Notes: generated by a model from the letters alone, not told the origin. Shown: positions 1 through 8,860, counted from the stretch's first letter. The stretch: DNA of 64,000 bases from Pyxidicoccus parkwaysis (GCF_017301735.1 NZ_CP071090.1:8112001-8176000), one strand, 5' to 3'. Made by a program: numbers and translations.

Positions 1-2
1 AG

Positions 3-34
3 GACGCGCTCGTCCAGTACATGCGCGTGCTCTG
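3..34 (+). CDS. C-terminal tail of an upstream gene (partial)
   Basis: The first bases read in one frame as a ten-residue tail, DALVQYMRVL, followed by a TGA stop at 32-34. The codons are G/C-rich at position three, as expected for this genome. The tail is reminiscent of the last helix of c-type cytochrome domains, but ten residues cannot establish a family. The rest of the gene lies before the window. Confidence 0.35.
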
Positions 35-105
35 ATGCACGTCCGAGGGGAGGTGCATGCGCGCCTCCTCACCGCTCCACTACGAGCGGGCCTCGCGGCG
101 GCCCC

Positions 106-681
106 TCAAGGCGCCTCCAGCTCCGGAGGCCACAGTGCTCCGAGGTCCAGCTCCATCGCCTCGAAAGGCTCGGCCCGGATGCGGGCCTCGCCGGAGTACG
201 TGCCCAGCGCGACCCATTGTTCCTCCCGCCGCCGGAACACCTCCAATGTCCTCTTGGCCGGGTCTACCAGCCAGACGTACTCCACGCCCTCTCGCGCATA
301 GATTTCCCGCTTGCGCTTGCGGTCCAGCGACGCGGTGGATGGGGAGAGCACCTCGCAGACCCAGTCGGGCGCCAGGGTGAAGAAGGGCACCCGGCGCATC
401 TGCGGCATGCGCTCGCGCCGCCAGCCGCCGACATCCGGAACCAACACGTCCTCGCCGAAGTGCAGTTCGGGCTCATCGACAATCCACCAGCCACCCGGAG
501 CCCGCTGGCCTACCTGGAATGCCGTCACCAGCAAGCCCTGAATCACAGTGTGCGCAACTGAGTGCGGACTCGCGGGCCTCGACATGGCGATGAGCTCGCC
601 GTCGATGATTTGCCCGACCATGTTCTCGGGCAGCGCCTCGATGTCCGCATACGTCGCGCGCCGCTTCGTCTCGTTGCCCAT
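106..681 (-). CDS. Uma2-family (DUF820) PD-(D/E)XK nuclease-like protein
   Basis: A protein of about 191 residues of the Uma2 family, which has a restriction-endonuclease-like fold and is often expanded in cyanobacteria and myxobacteria; its cellular role is unknown. Family marks are the PDVGGWRRER segment, an EVLSPST stretch, a basic DRKRKREIYA helix and the YVWLVDP strand near the C-terminus. The frame stays open to 771, but the ATG at 681 is preferred because a GGGAG ribosome-binding site lies 7 bases before it. It is downstream of the amino-acid ABC transporter on the same strand, with a 128-base gap, so it is probably a separate unit. Confidence 0.85.
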   Translation of the reverse strand: MGNETKRRATYADIEALPENMVGQIIDGELIAMSRPASPHSVAHTVIQGLLVTAFQVGQRAPGGWWIVDEPELHFGEDVLVPDVGGWRRERMPQMRRVPFFTLAPDWVCEVLSPSTASLDRKRKREIYAREGVEYVWLVDPAKRTLEVFRRREEQWVALGTYSGEARIRAEPFEAMELDLGALWPPELEAP

Positions 682-809
682 CACGATGCTCCCCGTTCCA
701 CCAACCTCCAACCCGTCCATCATCAGCCCAGCCTCCCCAGAGTGAAACCCCACCCTTGATGGTGTGTCCACTCCTTCCTACTCGCTGGGTCTGACAACCG
801 GCTGCGTCC

Positions 810-1544
810 CTACCGCCTCAACAGGCGAGACAGGAACTCCCGGGTCCTCGGCTGCTTCGGCTCGCGCAAAACCTGTTGAGGCGCCCCCTCCTCCACCACC
901 TTCCCCCCGTCCATGAACAGCACGCGGTGGGCCACGTCCTCGGCGAAGCCCATCTCGTGCGTCACCACGCACATGGTCATCCCCTCGCGCGCCAGCTCGC
1001 GCATGACCTCCAGCACCTCGCCCACCAGCTCCGGGTCCAGCGCGCTGGTGGGCTCGTCGAACAGCATCACCTCGGGCTTCATCGCCAGCGCCCGCGCAAT
1101 GGCCACCCGCTGCTGCTGCCCTCCAGAAAGCTGCTCCGGCCACGCACCCGCCTTCTCTCCCAGGTGCACCATCTCCAACATCCGCCGGCCCAGCGCCTCG
1201 GCCTCCGCGTCCGGCATGCCCAGCACCTTGCGCGGCGCGAGCGTCACGTTGTCCAGCGCGCTCAAGTGGGGGAACAGATGGAAGCGCTGGAACACCATGC
1301 CCACGCGGCGGTGCAGCGCCTGGAGCGCCTTCGCCTCGTCGCGCACCGGCACGCCGCCCACCACCACCTCGCCCTCCGTCGGCATCTCCAGCCCGCACAG
1401 GCACCGCAGCAACGTGGACTTGCCACACCCGGACGGGCCCACGAAGACCACCACCTCGCCGGGCTCCACCGTGAGGTCCACGCCCCGGAGGACCTCCAGC
1501 GTCCCGAAGCGCTTGTGCAGGTTGCGGACCTCGACGAGCGACAT
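810..1544 (-). CDS. polar amino-acid ABC transporter ATP-binding protein
   Basis: A 244-residue ATPase of the GlnQ/HisP type that powers uptake of amino acids through the fused binding protein/permease encoded just upstream. Walker A is GPSGCGKST (residues 36-44), the Q-loop glutamine is near 86, the signature LSGGQ spans 139-143, Walker B is LFDEP (161-165) and the switch histidine is H196. The length is normal for the family. The ATG at 1544 follows the permease stop by 8 bases, so the two form one transcript. A longer frame reading back to 2957 is a shadow of the permease gene. Confidence 0.95.
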   Translation of the reverse strand: MSLVEVRNLHKRFGTLEVLRGVDLTVEPGEVVVFVGPSGCGKSTLLRCLCGLEMPTEGEVVVGGVPVRDEAKALQALHRRVGMVFQRFHLFPHLSALDNVTLAPRKVLGMPDAEAEALGRRMLEMVHLGEKAGAWPEQLSGGQQQRVAIARALAMKPEVMLFDEPTSALDPELVGEVLEVMRELAREGMTMCVVTHEMGFAEDVAHRVLFMDGGKVVEEGAPQQVLREPKQPRTREFLSRLLRR

Positions 1545-1552
1545 GCCATGCC

Positions 1553-3022
1553 TCAGCGCTGACGGTGCAGGCGCCGCTCCAGCGCCGAGGCCAGCCGCGT
1601 CAGCGGCAGCGTGGCCAAGAGGTAGAACACCGCCACGGCGGGCCAGATGGCCAGCGGCGCCGCGAGCTGACTCGCCAGCTCCTGCCCCGCCCGCGTCAGC
1701 TCCGCCATGCCGATGATGGACACCAGCGACGAATCCTTCAGCAGCGCAATCCCCTCGTTCGTCAGCGGAGGCAGCACGTTGCGCACCGCCTGCGGGAGGA
1801 TGACGTGGCGCATGGCCTGCGCATGGCTCATGCCCAGCGCCCGCGCCGCCTCCGACTGTCCCGGGTCCACCGAGGCGATGCCCGCGCGGAAGATTTCCGC
1901 CACGTACGCCGCGCTGTTGAGCGTCAGCGCCAGCACCGCCGCCAGCATCGGCGCCAGGTCCACGCCCAACAGCTGCGGCAGCGCGTAGTAGATGAAGATG
2001 ATTTGCACCAGCAACGGCGTACCGCGCAGCCCCTCCACGTACGCCGCGCACAGCCACGCCAGCGGCTTCAGCCGCACCCGCCTCCCGAGCGCCACCAGCA
2101 GCCCCAGCGGCAGTCCCGCCAGCAGGGACAGCGCGGTGAGCCCCAGCGTCAGCGCCAGCCCCTGCACGAGCCTCCGCGCCACGCGTCCCCAGGGCACTCC
2201 CGAGGGCTGCACCGGCGCATTCCGCGCCGCCTCGCCGAAGTACTTCTCCTCCAGCGCGGCGAACCGGCCGCTCTCCCGCAGCCGCCGCAGCGCCCCGTTG
2301 ACGGCCTCGCGCAGCGCGGTGTCCGCCGGCTTCGACACGATGCCGTAGTGCTCCTGCGTGAGCAGCCCGCCCGTGGTGCGCAGCCCCTGGAAGCCGTGGG
2401 CGATGAAGTAGCGCAGCGTCGGCGCGTCCCCCACCACGCCGTCGAGGTTGCCGTTGAGCAGGTCTTGGAGTGCCAGGTCGATGGTCGGGTACTGCCGCAC
2501 CGTGATGTCCGGTTCGTTCTTCAGCACCAGCGCGGCGGTGGTGTTGAGCTGGATGCCCGCCACCTTCCCCCGCAGGCTCTCCAGCCCGGTGATGCGCGTG
2601 TCCCCCGCCCGCACCGCCACCGTCTGCCCGGCGGTGTAGTACGGGTCCGAGAAGCCCAGCCGCTCCTGCCGCTCGGGCGTAATCGTGACGGCGGACATCA
2701 CCAGGTCGAACTTCCCGGCCATCAGCGCGGGGAACACGCCGTCGAAGGACGTATTCGTCCACTGCACCTTCGCGCCCAGCTCCTCGGCAATGAGCCGCCC
2801 CAGCTCGATGTCGAAGCCCTCCAGCTCGCCGTCTCGCACCGACTCGAAGGGTGGGTAGGTGGCATCCGTGCCGATGCGCAGCGTCCGCCCCTTCCAGTCC
2901 CCATTCGCGGAATGGCTCCCCGGCTCCCGGCAGCCCATGCCCCCGAGCAGCCCCCACACGAGGCCGAGCAGGACCAGCCCGGGAGCCCAGGCCCGGCGGT
3001 GCGAGGAGCGGTGGAAGTCCAT
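1553..3022 (-). CDS. amino-acid ABC transporter: fused substrate-binding lipoprotein and permease
   Basis: A 489-residue fusion. An N-terminal signal with a lipobox-like GGMGC is followed by a family-3 periplasmic binding domain (about 45-265; GTDATYPPFE start, DLVMSAVTITPER core). A HisM/GlnP-type permease domain follows (about 275-489), with the EAARALG loop that docks on the ATPase. Such fusions are known in Gram-positive GlnP proteins and spare the cell a free binding protein. The ATG at 3022 starts the signal sequence; an upstream ATG at 3100 would add 26 residues that do not look like a leader. No strong ribosome site is seen for either. It forms an operon with the ATPase gene downstream. 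Confidence 0.9.
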   Translation of the reverse strand: MDFHRSSHRRAWAPGLVLLGLVWGLLGGMGCREPGSHSANGDWKGRTLRIGTDATYPPFESVRDGELEGFDIELGRLIAEELGAKVQWTNTSFDGVFPALMAGKFDLVMSAVTITPERQERLGFSDPYYTAGQTVAVRAGDTRITGLESLRGKVAGIQLNTTAALVLKNEPDITVRQYPTIDLALQDLLNGNLDGVVGDAPTLRYFIAHGFQGLRTTGGLLTQEHYGIVSKPADTALREAVNGALRRLRESGRFAALEEKYFGEAARNAPVQPSGVPWGRVARRLVQGLALTLGLTALSLLAGLPLGLLVALGRRVRLKPLAWLCAAYVEGLRGTPLLVQIIFIYYALPQLLGVDLAPMLAAVLALTLNSAAYVAEIFRAGIASVDPGQSEAARALGMSHAQAMRHVILPQAVRNVLPPLTNEGIALLKDSSLVSIIGMAELTRAGQELASQLAAPLAIWPAVAVFYLLATLPLTRLASALERRLHRQR

Positions 3023-3137
3023 GGAGCGCCCGGTGACATGGACACCCTCCACTCCCGGTTCAAGGTGCCATGCCCCCCGGTGTGTCTTTGTGCCCACCAC
3101 GCAACTTCAGATCCTCAATGTCCGATACTTCCGGCAA

Positions 3138-4499
3138 ATGAAGACCCCCGTCTCCGGCCCCCGCCCCCAGGCCCCCCGCACCAGCGAGACTCCCAAGCCG
3201 ACGCAGGCGAAGCCTCGCAACGAGGTGAAGTCTGCTCCGCAGCCCAAGGCCGCGCGCTCCGACACCGTCGGCGTGTCGCAGTTCGACTCCGCGAAGGGCC
3301 GTCCGTCCAACGTGGCCCTGGCCACGCCGGTGGCCTCGCCGCCTCCCAGCGGCATCACCCCGGGCAGCTATCCCACCGCCGCGGACGTGCGGGCCATTGC
3401 CGCCATGAAGGACCCGGTGGCGCGCAACTACGCCATTACGCAGGGCTACCACGACCTGTCCGACGCCATGGGGAAGCTGGTCGGCAGCGAGAACGGCAAC
3501 TGGGCCACCTTCGGCACGTGGGCCTCGAAGCAGGCCGGCGTGAGCATCCGCGGCGAGGACATGCCCAAGGCCTTCACCGACGTGCTCAAGGGCGCCGGTG
3601 GCCTCATGGGCCCCCTGTCCAAGGCGGACGACTTCCTGCGCAAGCTGGGCCTGCCCGCGCTGCCCCTCGGTGACATCGGCACGGCCGGCCAGGACGCGCT
3701 CTCCCGCGTCAGCAAGGAAATCGCCGACGGCAACCAGTTCGTCTTCAACGAAATCGGCCAGGAGTTCGCCCGCTTCGTCGACACCTTCAAGGGCGACACC
3801 AGGCCTGACGCCACCAAGTTGCAGCAGTATCTGGATGACTTCCCCAAGGACAAGCCGCTGCTCCGCGAGGCCTTCAGCCACTACGCGGACGCCATGTTCG
3901 AGAAGGACCCGAACAAGAAGGCCGAGCTGATGCTCCTGGCCAACGACAAGGTGGGCCTGCACGAGCAGACGCAGCTGACGCCCTACGTGGAGCGGGCGCT
4001 CAACGCGCCGGTGAAGGAGACCTTCGGCAACATCCTCAAGCAGTCCGTCGAGGGTGCCATCAACGCGCTGCCCTTCCCCGCCAACCTCGCCGGCAAGGCC
4101 GCGCTGAAGTCGGGCGCGGTGGACGCGCTGCTGAAGCCCGTGGTGGATGGCATCGCCGGTGTGTTCCGCGGCATTGCCACCGAGCACATGATGAAGCTGG
4201 CCGTCCCCGGCGGCGCGCTCAAGATTGGCAATGACCTGCCTCCGCCGAAGGGCATGGAGTCCACGCTCTTCCCGCCGCACCTGCGCACCATCCAGAACCC
4301 GGAGCTGAAGGCGCTGCTCGGCAAGCTGGACAAGAGCCCCGACAGCCTCAAGGGCACCGCGGCGAAGGACTGGAGCAAGCTGGACCAGCGGATGAACTAC
4401 ATCATCGACCTCTTCCGCTCGCGCCAGTCGGACCCGCACCTGTTCGACCAGCCCTTCGGCCGCAGCGCCACGTACCCGCTGCCCACGGCGCCGCGCTGA
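3138..4499 (+). CDS. uncharacterised protein with a conserved GNWATFGTWAS motif
   Basis: A 453-residue soluble protein with no signal peptide or membrane segment. Residues 1-75 are a Pro/Lys/Ser-rich, probably disordered leader. After it comes a conserved-looking block: NYAITQGYHDLSDAM, then GNWATFGTWASKQAG and IRGEDMP. I have seen a similar NWCTFATWASRQAG core in uncharacterised proteins of myxobacteria and actinobacteria, but know no function. The remainder is helical. The ATG at 3138 is the first start after the divergent transporter gene (115-base gap) and precedes the Pro-rich leader. It is encoded alone. Confidence 0.8.
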   Translation: MKTPVSGPRPQAPRTSETPKPTQAKPRNEVKSAPQPKAARSDTVGVSQFDSAKGRPSNVALATPVASPPPSGITPGSYPTAADVRAIAAMKDPVARNYAITQGYHDLSDAMGKLVGSENGNWATFGTWASKQAGVSIRGEDMPKAFTDVLKGAGGLMGPLSKADDFLRKLGLPALPLGDIGTAGQDALSRVSKEIADGNQFVFNEIGQEFARFVDTFKGDTRPDATKLQQYLDDFPKDKPLLREAFSHYADAMFEKDPNKKAELMLLANDKVGLHEQTQLTPYVERALNAPVKETFGNILKQSVEGAINALPFPANLAGKAALKSGAVDALLKPVVDGIAGVFRGIATEHMMKLAVPGGALKIGNDLPPPKGMESTLFPPHLRTIQNPELKALLGKLDKSPDSLKGTAAKDWSKLDQRMNYIIDLFRSRQSDPHLFDQPFGRSATYPLPTAPR

Positions 4500-4598
4500 G
4501 CGGAGGCCTCGGCCGGACCCCGAGCGGCCAGCCAGGCAGTGTGCCGCGCCCCCGCACCTTGGGAGCGGGCGAGGGAGTGAGCAACGTCACTCTCTCGC

Positions 4599-5912
4599 AT
4601 GGAGTCCATCGCCTGGTACCTCATCATCGGGCTGCTGCTGGTCGCGATGGCGCTGGGCGGCTCCGTGCTCAAGCGCCTGCCGCTGTCCACGTCGCTGCTC
4701 TACCTGGGCGTGGGCTTCGCGCTGGGGCGGCTGGGACTGGGCCACCTGGACGCGCTGAAGCACGCCGCCCTGCTGGAGCGAGTCACGGAGGTGGCCGTCA
4801 TCATCTCCCTCTTCAGCGCGGGGCTGAAGCTGCGCCTGCCGGTCAAGGACCGGGAGTGGCGCATCGCGCTGCGCCTCGCGCTCGGGGCCATGGTGCTCAC
4901 CGTGGCCCTGGTGGCGCTGGTGGGAATGGGCGCGCTCGGCCTGCCGCTGGGCGCGGCGCTGCTCCTGGGCGCCATCCTCTCGCCCACGGACCCGGTGCTC
5001 GCCTCCGAGGTGCAGGTGTCCCACGCGTTGGACCGCGACAGGCTGCGCTTCGGCCTCACCGGCGAGGCGGGCCTCAACGACGGCACCGCGTTTCCCTTCG
5101 TCATGCTGGGGCTGGGCCTCCTGGGCCTGCATGAAGTTGGCCCCGGGCTGTGGCGCTGGGTGGTGCTGGACGTGCTGTGGGCCGCGGCGATGGGCCTCAT
5201 CGTGGGCGTGGTGCTGGGAGACCGCGTGGGCCGGCTGGTGCTCTACCTGCGCAAGCACCACCAGGAGGCCGTGGGCCTGGACGAACTGCTCGCGCTGGGC
5301 CTCATCGCGCTCTCATACGGAGCGGCGCTGCTGGCGAGGGGCTACGGCTTCCTCGCGGTGTTCGCCGCCGGCCTCGCGCTGCGGCGAATCGAGCGGAAGC
5401 ACACCGGCTCGCGCCCGCCTCACGAGGTGGAGGAGGCCGCGCGCGCCGCGGACAAGCTGGAGGCGGCCACCAACCCCCGGCACGCGCACGCGTACATGGC
5501 CAACGCGGTGCTGGGCTTCAACGAGGCGCTGGAGCGCATCGCCGAGGTGGCCGTGGTAGTGGGGCTGGGACTGCTGCTCGCCACGACGCCCTTTCCTCCC
5601 GAGGTGCTGTGGCTGGCGCCGCTGCTCTTCTTCGTGCTGCGGCCGCTGTCCGTCGCGCTCTCGCTGGTGGGCTCACGCGCGGACCACCACCAGCGCGTGC
5701 TGATGGCCTGGTTCGGCGTGCGCGGCATCGGCTCGCTGTACTACCTCTTCTATGCGATGGGGCACGGGCTGGGCGCCGGCCTCGCCATGCGGCTCGAGTC
5801 GCTGGTGCTGTGGGTGGTGGCCGCGTCCATCGTCGTGCACGGCATCTCCGTCACCCCGCTGATGATGCGCTACGAGGGGCGCGCGCGGCGGCGGCGCGAG
5901 GCCACCGCTTGA
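4599..5912 (+). CDS. cation:proton antiporter (CPA1/NhaP type)
   Basis: A 437-residue integral membrane protein with about 12 hydrophobic segments, exchanging Na+ or K+ for protons across the inner membrane. The CPA1 signatures are present: SPTDPVLA (128-135) and EAGLNDGTAFPF starting at E156, where the N160-D161 pair is the ion-binding site of this family. A short hydrophilic stretch of about 50 residues (roughly 265-315) lies between membrane segments. The C-terminus is short, with no long cytoplasmic regulatory tail. It ends 7 bases from the convergent sigma-54 activator. The transported ion cannot be told from sequence. Confidence 0.92.
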   Translation: MESIAWYLIIGLLLVAMALGGSVLKRLPLSTSLLYLGVGFALGRLGLGHLDALKHAALLERVTEVAVIISLFSAGLKLRLPVKDREWRIALRLALGAMVLTVALVALVGMGALGLPLGAALLLGAILSPTDPVLASEVQVSHALDRDRLRFGLTGEAGLNDGTAFPFVMLGLGLLGLHEVGPGLWRWVVLDVLWAAAMGLIVGVVLGDRVGRLVLYLRKHHQEAVGLDELLALGLIALSYGAALLARGYGFLAVFAAGLALRRIERKHTGSRPPHEVEEAARAADKLEAATNPRHAHAYMANAVLGFNEALERIAEVAVVVGLGLLLATTPFPPEVLWLAPLLFFVLRPLSVALSLVGSRADHHQRVLMAWFGVRGIGSLYYLFYAMGHGLGAGLAMRLESLVLWVVAASIVVHGISVTPLMMRYEGRARRRREATA

Positions 5913-5919
5913 GGCGGCC

Positions 5920-7521
5920 TCACACCTCGTCCACCACGAACTGGTCCAGCCGGGCGATGCCCAGCTTCTTCATGCGACTCTGCAGCGTGGAGGGCTTGAG
6001 CCCCAGCAGCGCCGCCGCGCCGCCCGGCCCGTAGACGCGGCCGCGCGTGAGTGTCAGCACGCGGAGGATGTGCTCGCGCTGCACCGTCGCCAGCGTGGGC
6101 ACCGCGCCCGGCTTCAGCGGCGCCTCGCTCGGGACGGCTTCGCTCGGGGATGCCTCCACCTGGGTTCCCTCGCTGCTCCGGTTCGGCAAGTCGAACGCGT
6201 CCGGCCCCAACTCCGTGCCGCGCGAGAGGATGGTGGCGCGCTCCAGGGCGTTGGCCAATTCGCGCAGGTTGCCCGGCCACTCGTAGGACTCCAACCGCGC
6301 CAGTCCCGCCGGCGTCACGCGCATGTCCCGCCGGCCCGTGCGCCGCGACTGCTCCTCCAGGAGGAAGGCGCACAACTGCGGCAGGTCCTCACGCCGCTCG
6401 CGCAGGGGCGGCAGCCGCAGCGGGAAGACGCTCAGCCGGTAGTAGAGGTCCTCGCGAAAGCGCTTCTGCGCAATCGCCTGCTGCAGGTCCACGTGCGTGG
6501 CGGCGAGGATGCGCACGTCCGCGCGCACCGTCTTGTCTCCGCCCACCGGCTCGAAGGTCTTTTCCTGAAGCGCGCGCAGCAGCTTCGCCTGGAGCTCCAC
6601 CGGCAGCTCACCCACCTCGTCCAACAGCAGCGTGCCGCCATTGGCCATCTGGAAGCGGCCGGCCCTGTTCTGCGTGGCCCCGGTGAAGGCACCCTTCACG
6701 TGGCCGAACAGCTCGCTCTCCAGGAGGCCCGCCGGAATCGCCGCGCAGTTGAGCGTGACGAAGGGCTGGTCCGCGCGCGAGCTCCACCGGTGGATGGCCC
6801 GCGCCAGCCGCTCCTTGCCCGTGCCCGTCTCACCCGTAATCAGCACCGGCGTGTCCGTCTCCGCCACCTGCCTCGCGCGGCGGGCCAAATCCCTCATCAC
6901 CGGACTGAGCGACGTCTCGAGGATGCCCTCCGTCTCACCGCCGAGCTCCGCCTCCAGGAGCTTCGCGTGCTCGTGGTCCTGCCGGTGCATCCGCTCGAAG
7001 GTGGCCTTCTGCTCCGCGGACTGAATCGCCGTGGCCAGCATCTGCCCGTACACCTCCACCAGGTCCACCACCGGCTGCGGGTACGACTCGCACTCGGCCC
7101 GGTCCAACGACAGCACGCCGTAGGCGCGCTCGCCCGCGCACAGCGGCACCACCATGCATGAATGGCCGGGCGGCAAGTCCAGCACGCCGTCGAACGGGTC
7201 GCCGTCCCCGTGCGAGTGGTCCTCCTCCGTGAAGGCCCGCGCGCGCCGCGTCTCCAGCGCCTGGCGCAGCGACGGGAACTCCGACAGGTTGAGCGCGTGC
7301 TGCCGCACCTTCGCGTTGGCCAGCGGACCTCGCGCGGCCACCGCGACGAGCCGCCCCTCCTTCAAGAGGAACACTGTCGCCAAATCGAAGCGCACCACCC
7401 GCGTCAGCCAGTCCAGTCCTCGACGGAGCAGCTCCCCCACTCCGTCTTCCGTGGTTGCCAGCTCGACCAGGTCCCGAGCATCCTGCGCGCCTTCGATTCG
7501 GCCTGACATTTCATCCGACAT
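5920..7521 (-). CDS. sigma-54-dependent transcriptional activator with N-terminal GAF sensor
   Basis: A 533-residue enhancer-binding protein. An N-terminal GAF domain (about 15-175) senses the signal. The AAA+ domain has Walker A GETGTGKE (230-237), the sigma-54-contacting GAFTGA loop (277-282) and Walker B LLLDEV (298-303). A Fis-type helix-turn-helix occupies about 480-525. The order GAF-AAA+-HTH is that of NorR/FhlA-like regulators. It is divergent from ahpC, whose upstream region holds a -24/-12 promoter, so it probably activates peroxide defence. The ATG at 7521 is preferred to the one at 7587 because the GAF domain begins soon after it. The ligand is unknown; no receiver domain is present, so it is not a classic two-component regulator. 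Confidence 0.9.
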   Translation of the reverse strand: MSDEMSGRIEGAQDARDLVELATTEDGVGELLRRGLDWLTRVVRFDLATVFLLKEGRLVAVAARGPLANAKVRQHALNLSEFPSLRQALETRRARAFTEEDHSHGDGDPFDGVLDLPPGHSCMVVPLCAGERAYGVLSLDRAECESYPQPVVDLVEVYGQMLATAIQSAEQKATFERMHRQDHEHAKLLEAELGGETEGILETSLSPVMRDLARRARQVAETDTPVLITGETGTGKERLARAIHRWSSRADQPFVTLNCAAIPAGLLESELFGHVKGAFTGATQNRAGRFQMANGGTLLLDEVGELPVELQAKLLRALQEKTFEPVGGDKTVRADVRILAATHVDLQQAIAQKRFREDLYYRLSVFPLRLPPLRERREDLPQLCAFLLEEQSRRTGRRDMRVTPAGLARLESYEWPGNLRELANALERATILSRGTELGPDAFDLPNRSSEGTQVEASPSEAVPSEAPLKPGAVPTLATVQREHILRVLTLTRGRVYGPGGAAALLGLKPSTLQSRMKKLGIARLDQFVVDEV

Positions 7522-7541
7522 GCTGCACGAATAATAGCGGT

Positions 7542-7618
7542 CCACCGAAATTGCAGTGGCGAAACCCACCGAGATTTCGTTATTCACCGGCCCGCTGGCA
7601 CCGTCCCGTCGGGGGACG
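7542..7618. promoter_or_regulatory. candidate activator-binding repeats upstream of ahpC
   Basis: Between the activator gene and the -24/-12 promoter lie two near-identical direct copies of CCACCGAAATT/CCACCGAGATT (7542-7552 and 7567-7577, 25 bases apart) and a hairpin-like inverted repeat CGTCCC-GTCGG-GGGACG (7602-7618). They sit roughly 35-125 bases upstream of the promoter, where enhancer-binding proteins usually bind. The binding role is an inference. Confidence 0.35.
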
Positions 7619-7653
7619 AAGTCAAACCCCTGGAATCACAGCAGTCACTGGAC

Positions 7654-7669
7654 TGGCACGGGGCCTGCT
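7654..7669 (+). promoter_or_regulatory. sigma-54 (-24/-12) promoter of ahpC
   Basis: TGGCACGGGGCCTGCT matches the consensus TGGCACG-N4-TTGCW at all but one informative position, with the obligatory GG (7655-7656) and GC (7667-7668) exactly 10 bases apart. Transcription would start near 7680, about 60 bases before the ahpC ATG. The divergent gene encodes a sigma-54 activator, which supports the call. Confidence 0.75.
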
Positions 7670-7739
7670 TAAGAAGTCTGGCAAGAACCATGTTCCCCGG
7701 GACGTCCATGAGGGCGCCCCCAACCCCCAAGGAGTCGTA

Positions 7740-8294
7740 ATGCTGACCGTTGGCGACAAGATCCCGAGCTTCAAGGTGAAGGCCACCGTGTCCCTGGAGA
7801 AGGGCAAGGAGTTCCAGGACATCACGAACGAGACCTTCAAGGGCAAGTGGCTGGTGCTGTTTGCCTGGCCGAAGGACTTCACCTTCATCTGCCCGACGGA
7901 GATCGCGGAGTTCGGAAAGAAGAACAAGGACTTCGCTGACCGCGACGCGCAGGTGCTGGGCCTGAGCACCGACAGCGAGTTCGTGCACCACGCGTGGCGC
8001 ACGCACCACCCGGACCTGAAGAACCTGCCCTTCCCCATGCTGGCGGACCTGAAGCACGAGCTGTGCAACGCGCTGGGCATCCTCCACAAGGAGGAGGGCG
8101 TGGCGCTGCGCGCGACGTTCATCGCGGACCCCGAGGGCATCATCCGCCACGTGACGGTGAACGACCTGTCCGTGGGCCGCAACGTCTCCGAGACGGTGCG
8201 CACGCTGGACGCGCTCCAGACGGACGAGCTGTGCCCCTGCAACTGGACCAAGGGCGAGGAGACCCTCACCCAGAAGCTGGCGAAGGCGGGGTAA
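7740..8294 (+). CDS. ahpC: alkyl hydroperoxide reductase AhpC (peroxiredoxin)
   Basis: A 184-residue 2-Cys peroxiredoxin that reduces hydrogen peroxide, organic peroxides and peroxynitrite in the cytoplasm. The peroxidatic cysteine is C51 in FTFICPTE, and the C-terminal DELCPCNW motif supplies two resolving-type cysteines. A double-Cys tail of this kind is typical of the mycobacterial AhpC that is recharged by AhpD instead of AhpF, and ahpD follows 6 bases downstream. The ATG at 7740 has a well-placed AAGGAG site. A sigma-54 promoter precedes it, so the operon is probably switched on by the divergent GAF activator. Confidence 0.95.
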   Translation: MLTVGDKIPSFKVKATVSLEKGKEFQDITNETFKGKWLVLFAWPKDFTFICPTEIAEFGKKNKDFADRDAQVLGLSTDSEFVHHAWRTHHPDLKNLPFPMLADLKHELCNALGILHKEEGVALRATFIADPEGIIRHVTVNDLSVGRNVSETVRTLDALQTDELCPCNWTKGEETLTQKLAKAG

Positions 8295-8300
8295 CGCTCC

Positions 8301-8825
8301 ATGGCCTCGCTCGAAGTCGTCCGCTCTGAGCTGGCGGACGCCCACAAGGACACCCGTCTCAACCTCCAGGCCGTCCTGGAGGGTGGGAGCCTCACCCCCG
8401 AGCAGCGCTGGGGCGTGGCCGTCGCGTCTGCCTATGCCGTGCGTAACGAGCGGCTGAAGGAGGCGATGGTCAACGAGGCGAGGAAGGCCCTGGCGAACCC
8501 GGACCCGGTCATCGAGGACGCGCGAGCCGCTGCGTCCCTGATGGCGATGAACAACGTCTACTACCGCTTCCGGCACATGATCGGGAAGGAGTCCTACTCG
8601 ACCAAGCGCGCCGGGCTGCGGATGAACCGGCTCGCGCAGGTGCTGACGACGAAGGTGGACTTCGAGCTGGTCTGCCTCGCGGTCAGCGCCATCAACGGCT
8701 GCGAGATGTGCATGCAGTCCCACGAGAAGGTCGTCCTCGAGGGCGGCCTCTCCGAAGACCAGGTGCACGACGCGGTCCGCATCGCCGCCGTCATCCACGC
8801 GGCGGCGGTGGGCCTGGAGTCGTAA
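8301..8825 (+). CDS. ahpD: alkyl hydroperoxidase AhpD
   Basis: A 174-residue carboxymuconolactone-decarboxylase-fold protein that acts as the thiol adaptor reducing AhpC (in mycobacteria it links AhpC to dihydrolipoamide acyltransferase and lipoamide dehydrogenase). The catalytic set E122, C134, C137, H141 (FEL...INGCEMCMQSHE) matches E118, C130, C133, H137 of Mycobacterium tuberculosis AhpD with a constant offset of four. The gene lies 6 bases after ahpC and is followed by a strong terminator, so ahpC-ahpD is a bicistronic operon. Confidence 0.95.
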   Translation: MASLEVVRSELADAHKDTRLNLQAVLEGGSLTPEQRWGVAVASAYAVRNERLKEAMVNEARKALANPDPVIEDARAAASLMAMNNVYYRFRHMIGKESYSTKRAGLRMNRLAQVLTTKVDFELVCLAVSAINGCEMCMQSHEKVVLEGGLSEDQVHDAVRIAAVIHAAAVGLES

Positions 8826-8860
8826 GGCCTTCTGCCCGCGAGACATCGTTGGAGATTCAA

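Noticed and set aside
810..2957. A 715-codon frame on the minus strand
   Set aside because: Only its last 244 codons are the real ATPase gene; the rest is a shadow of the fused binding protein/permease and is Ala/Gly/Arg-rich without domains.
1565..3673. A 702-codon plus-strand frame
   Set aside because: It lies antisense to the transporter genes and reads as Arg/Gln/His-rich low-complexity sequence, a usual artefact in high-GC DNA.
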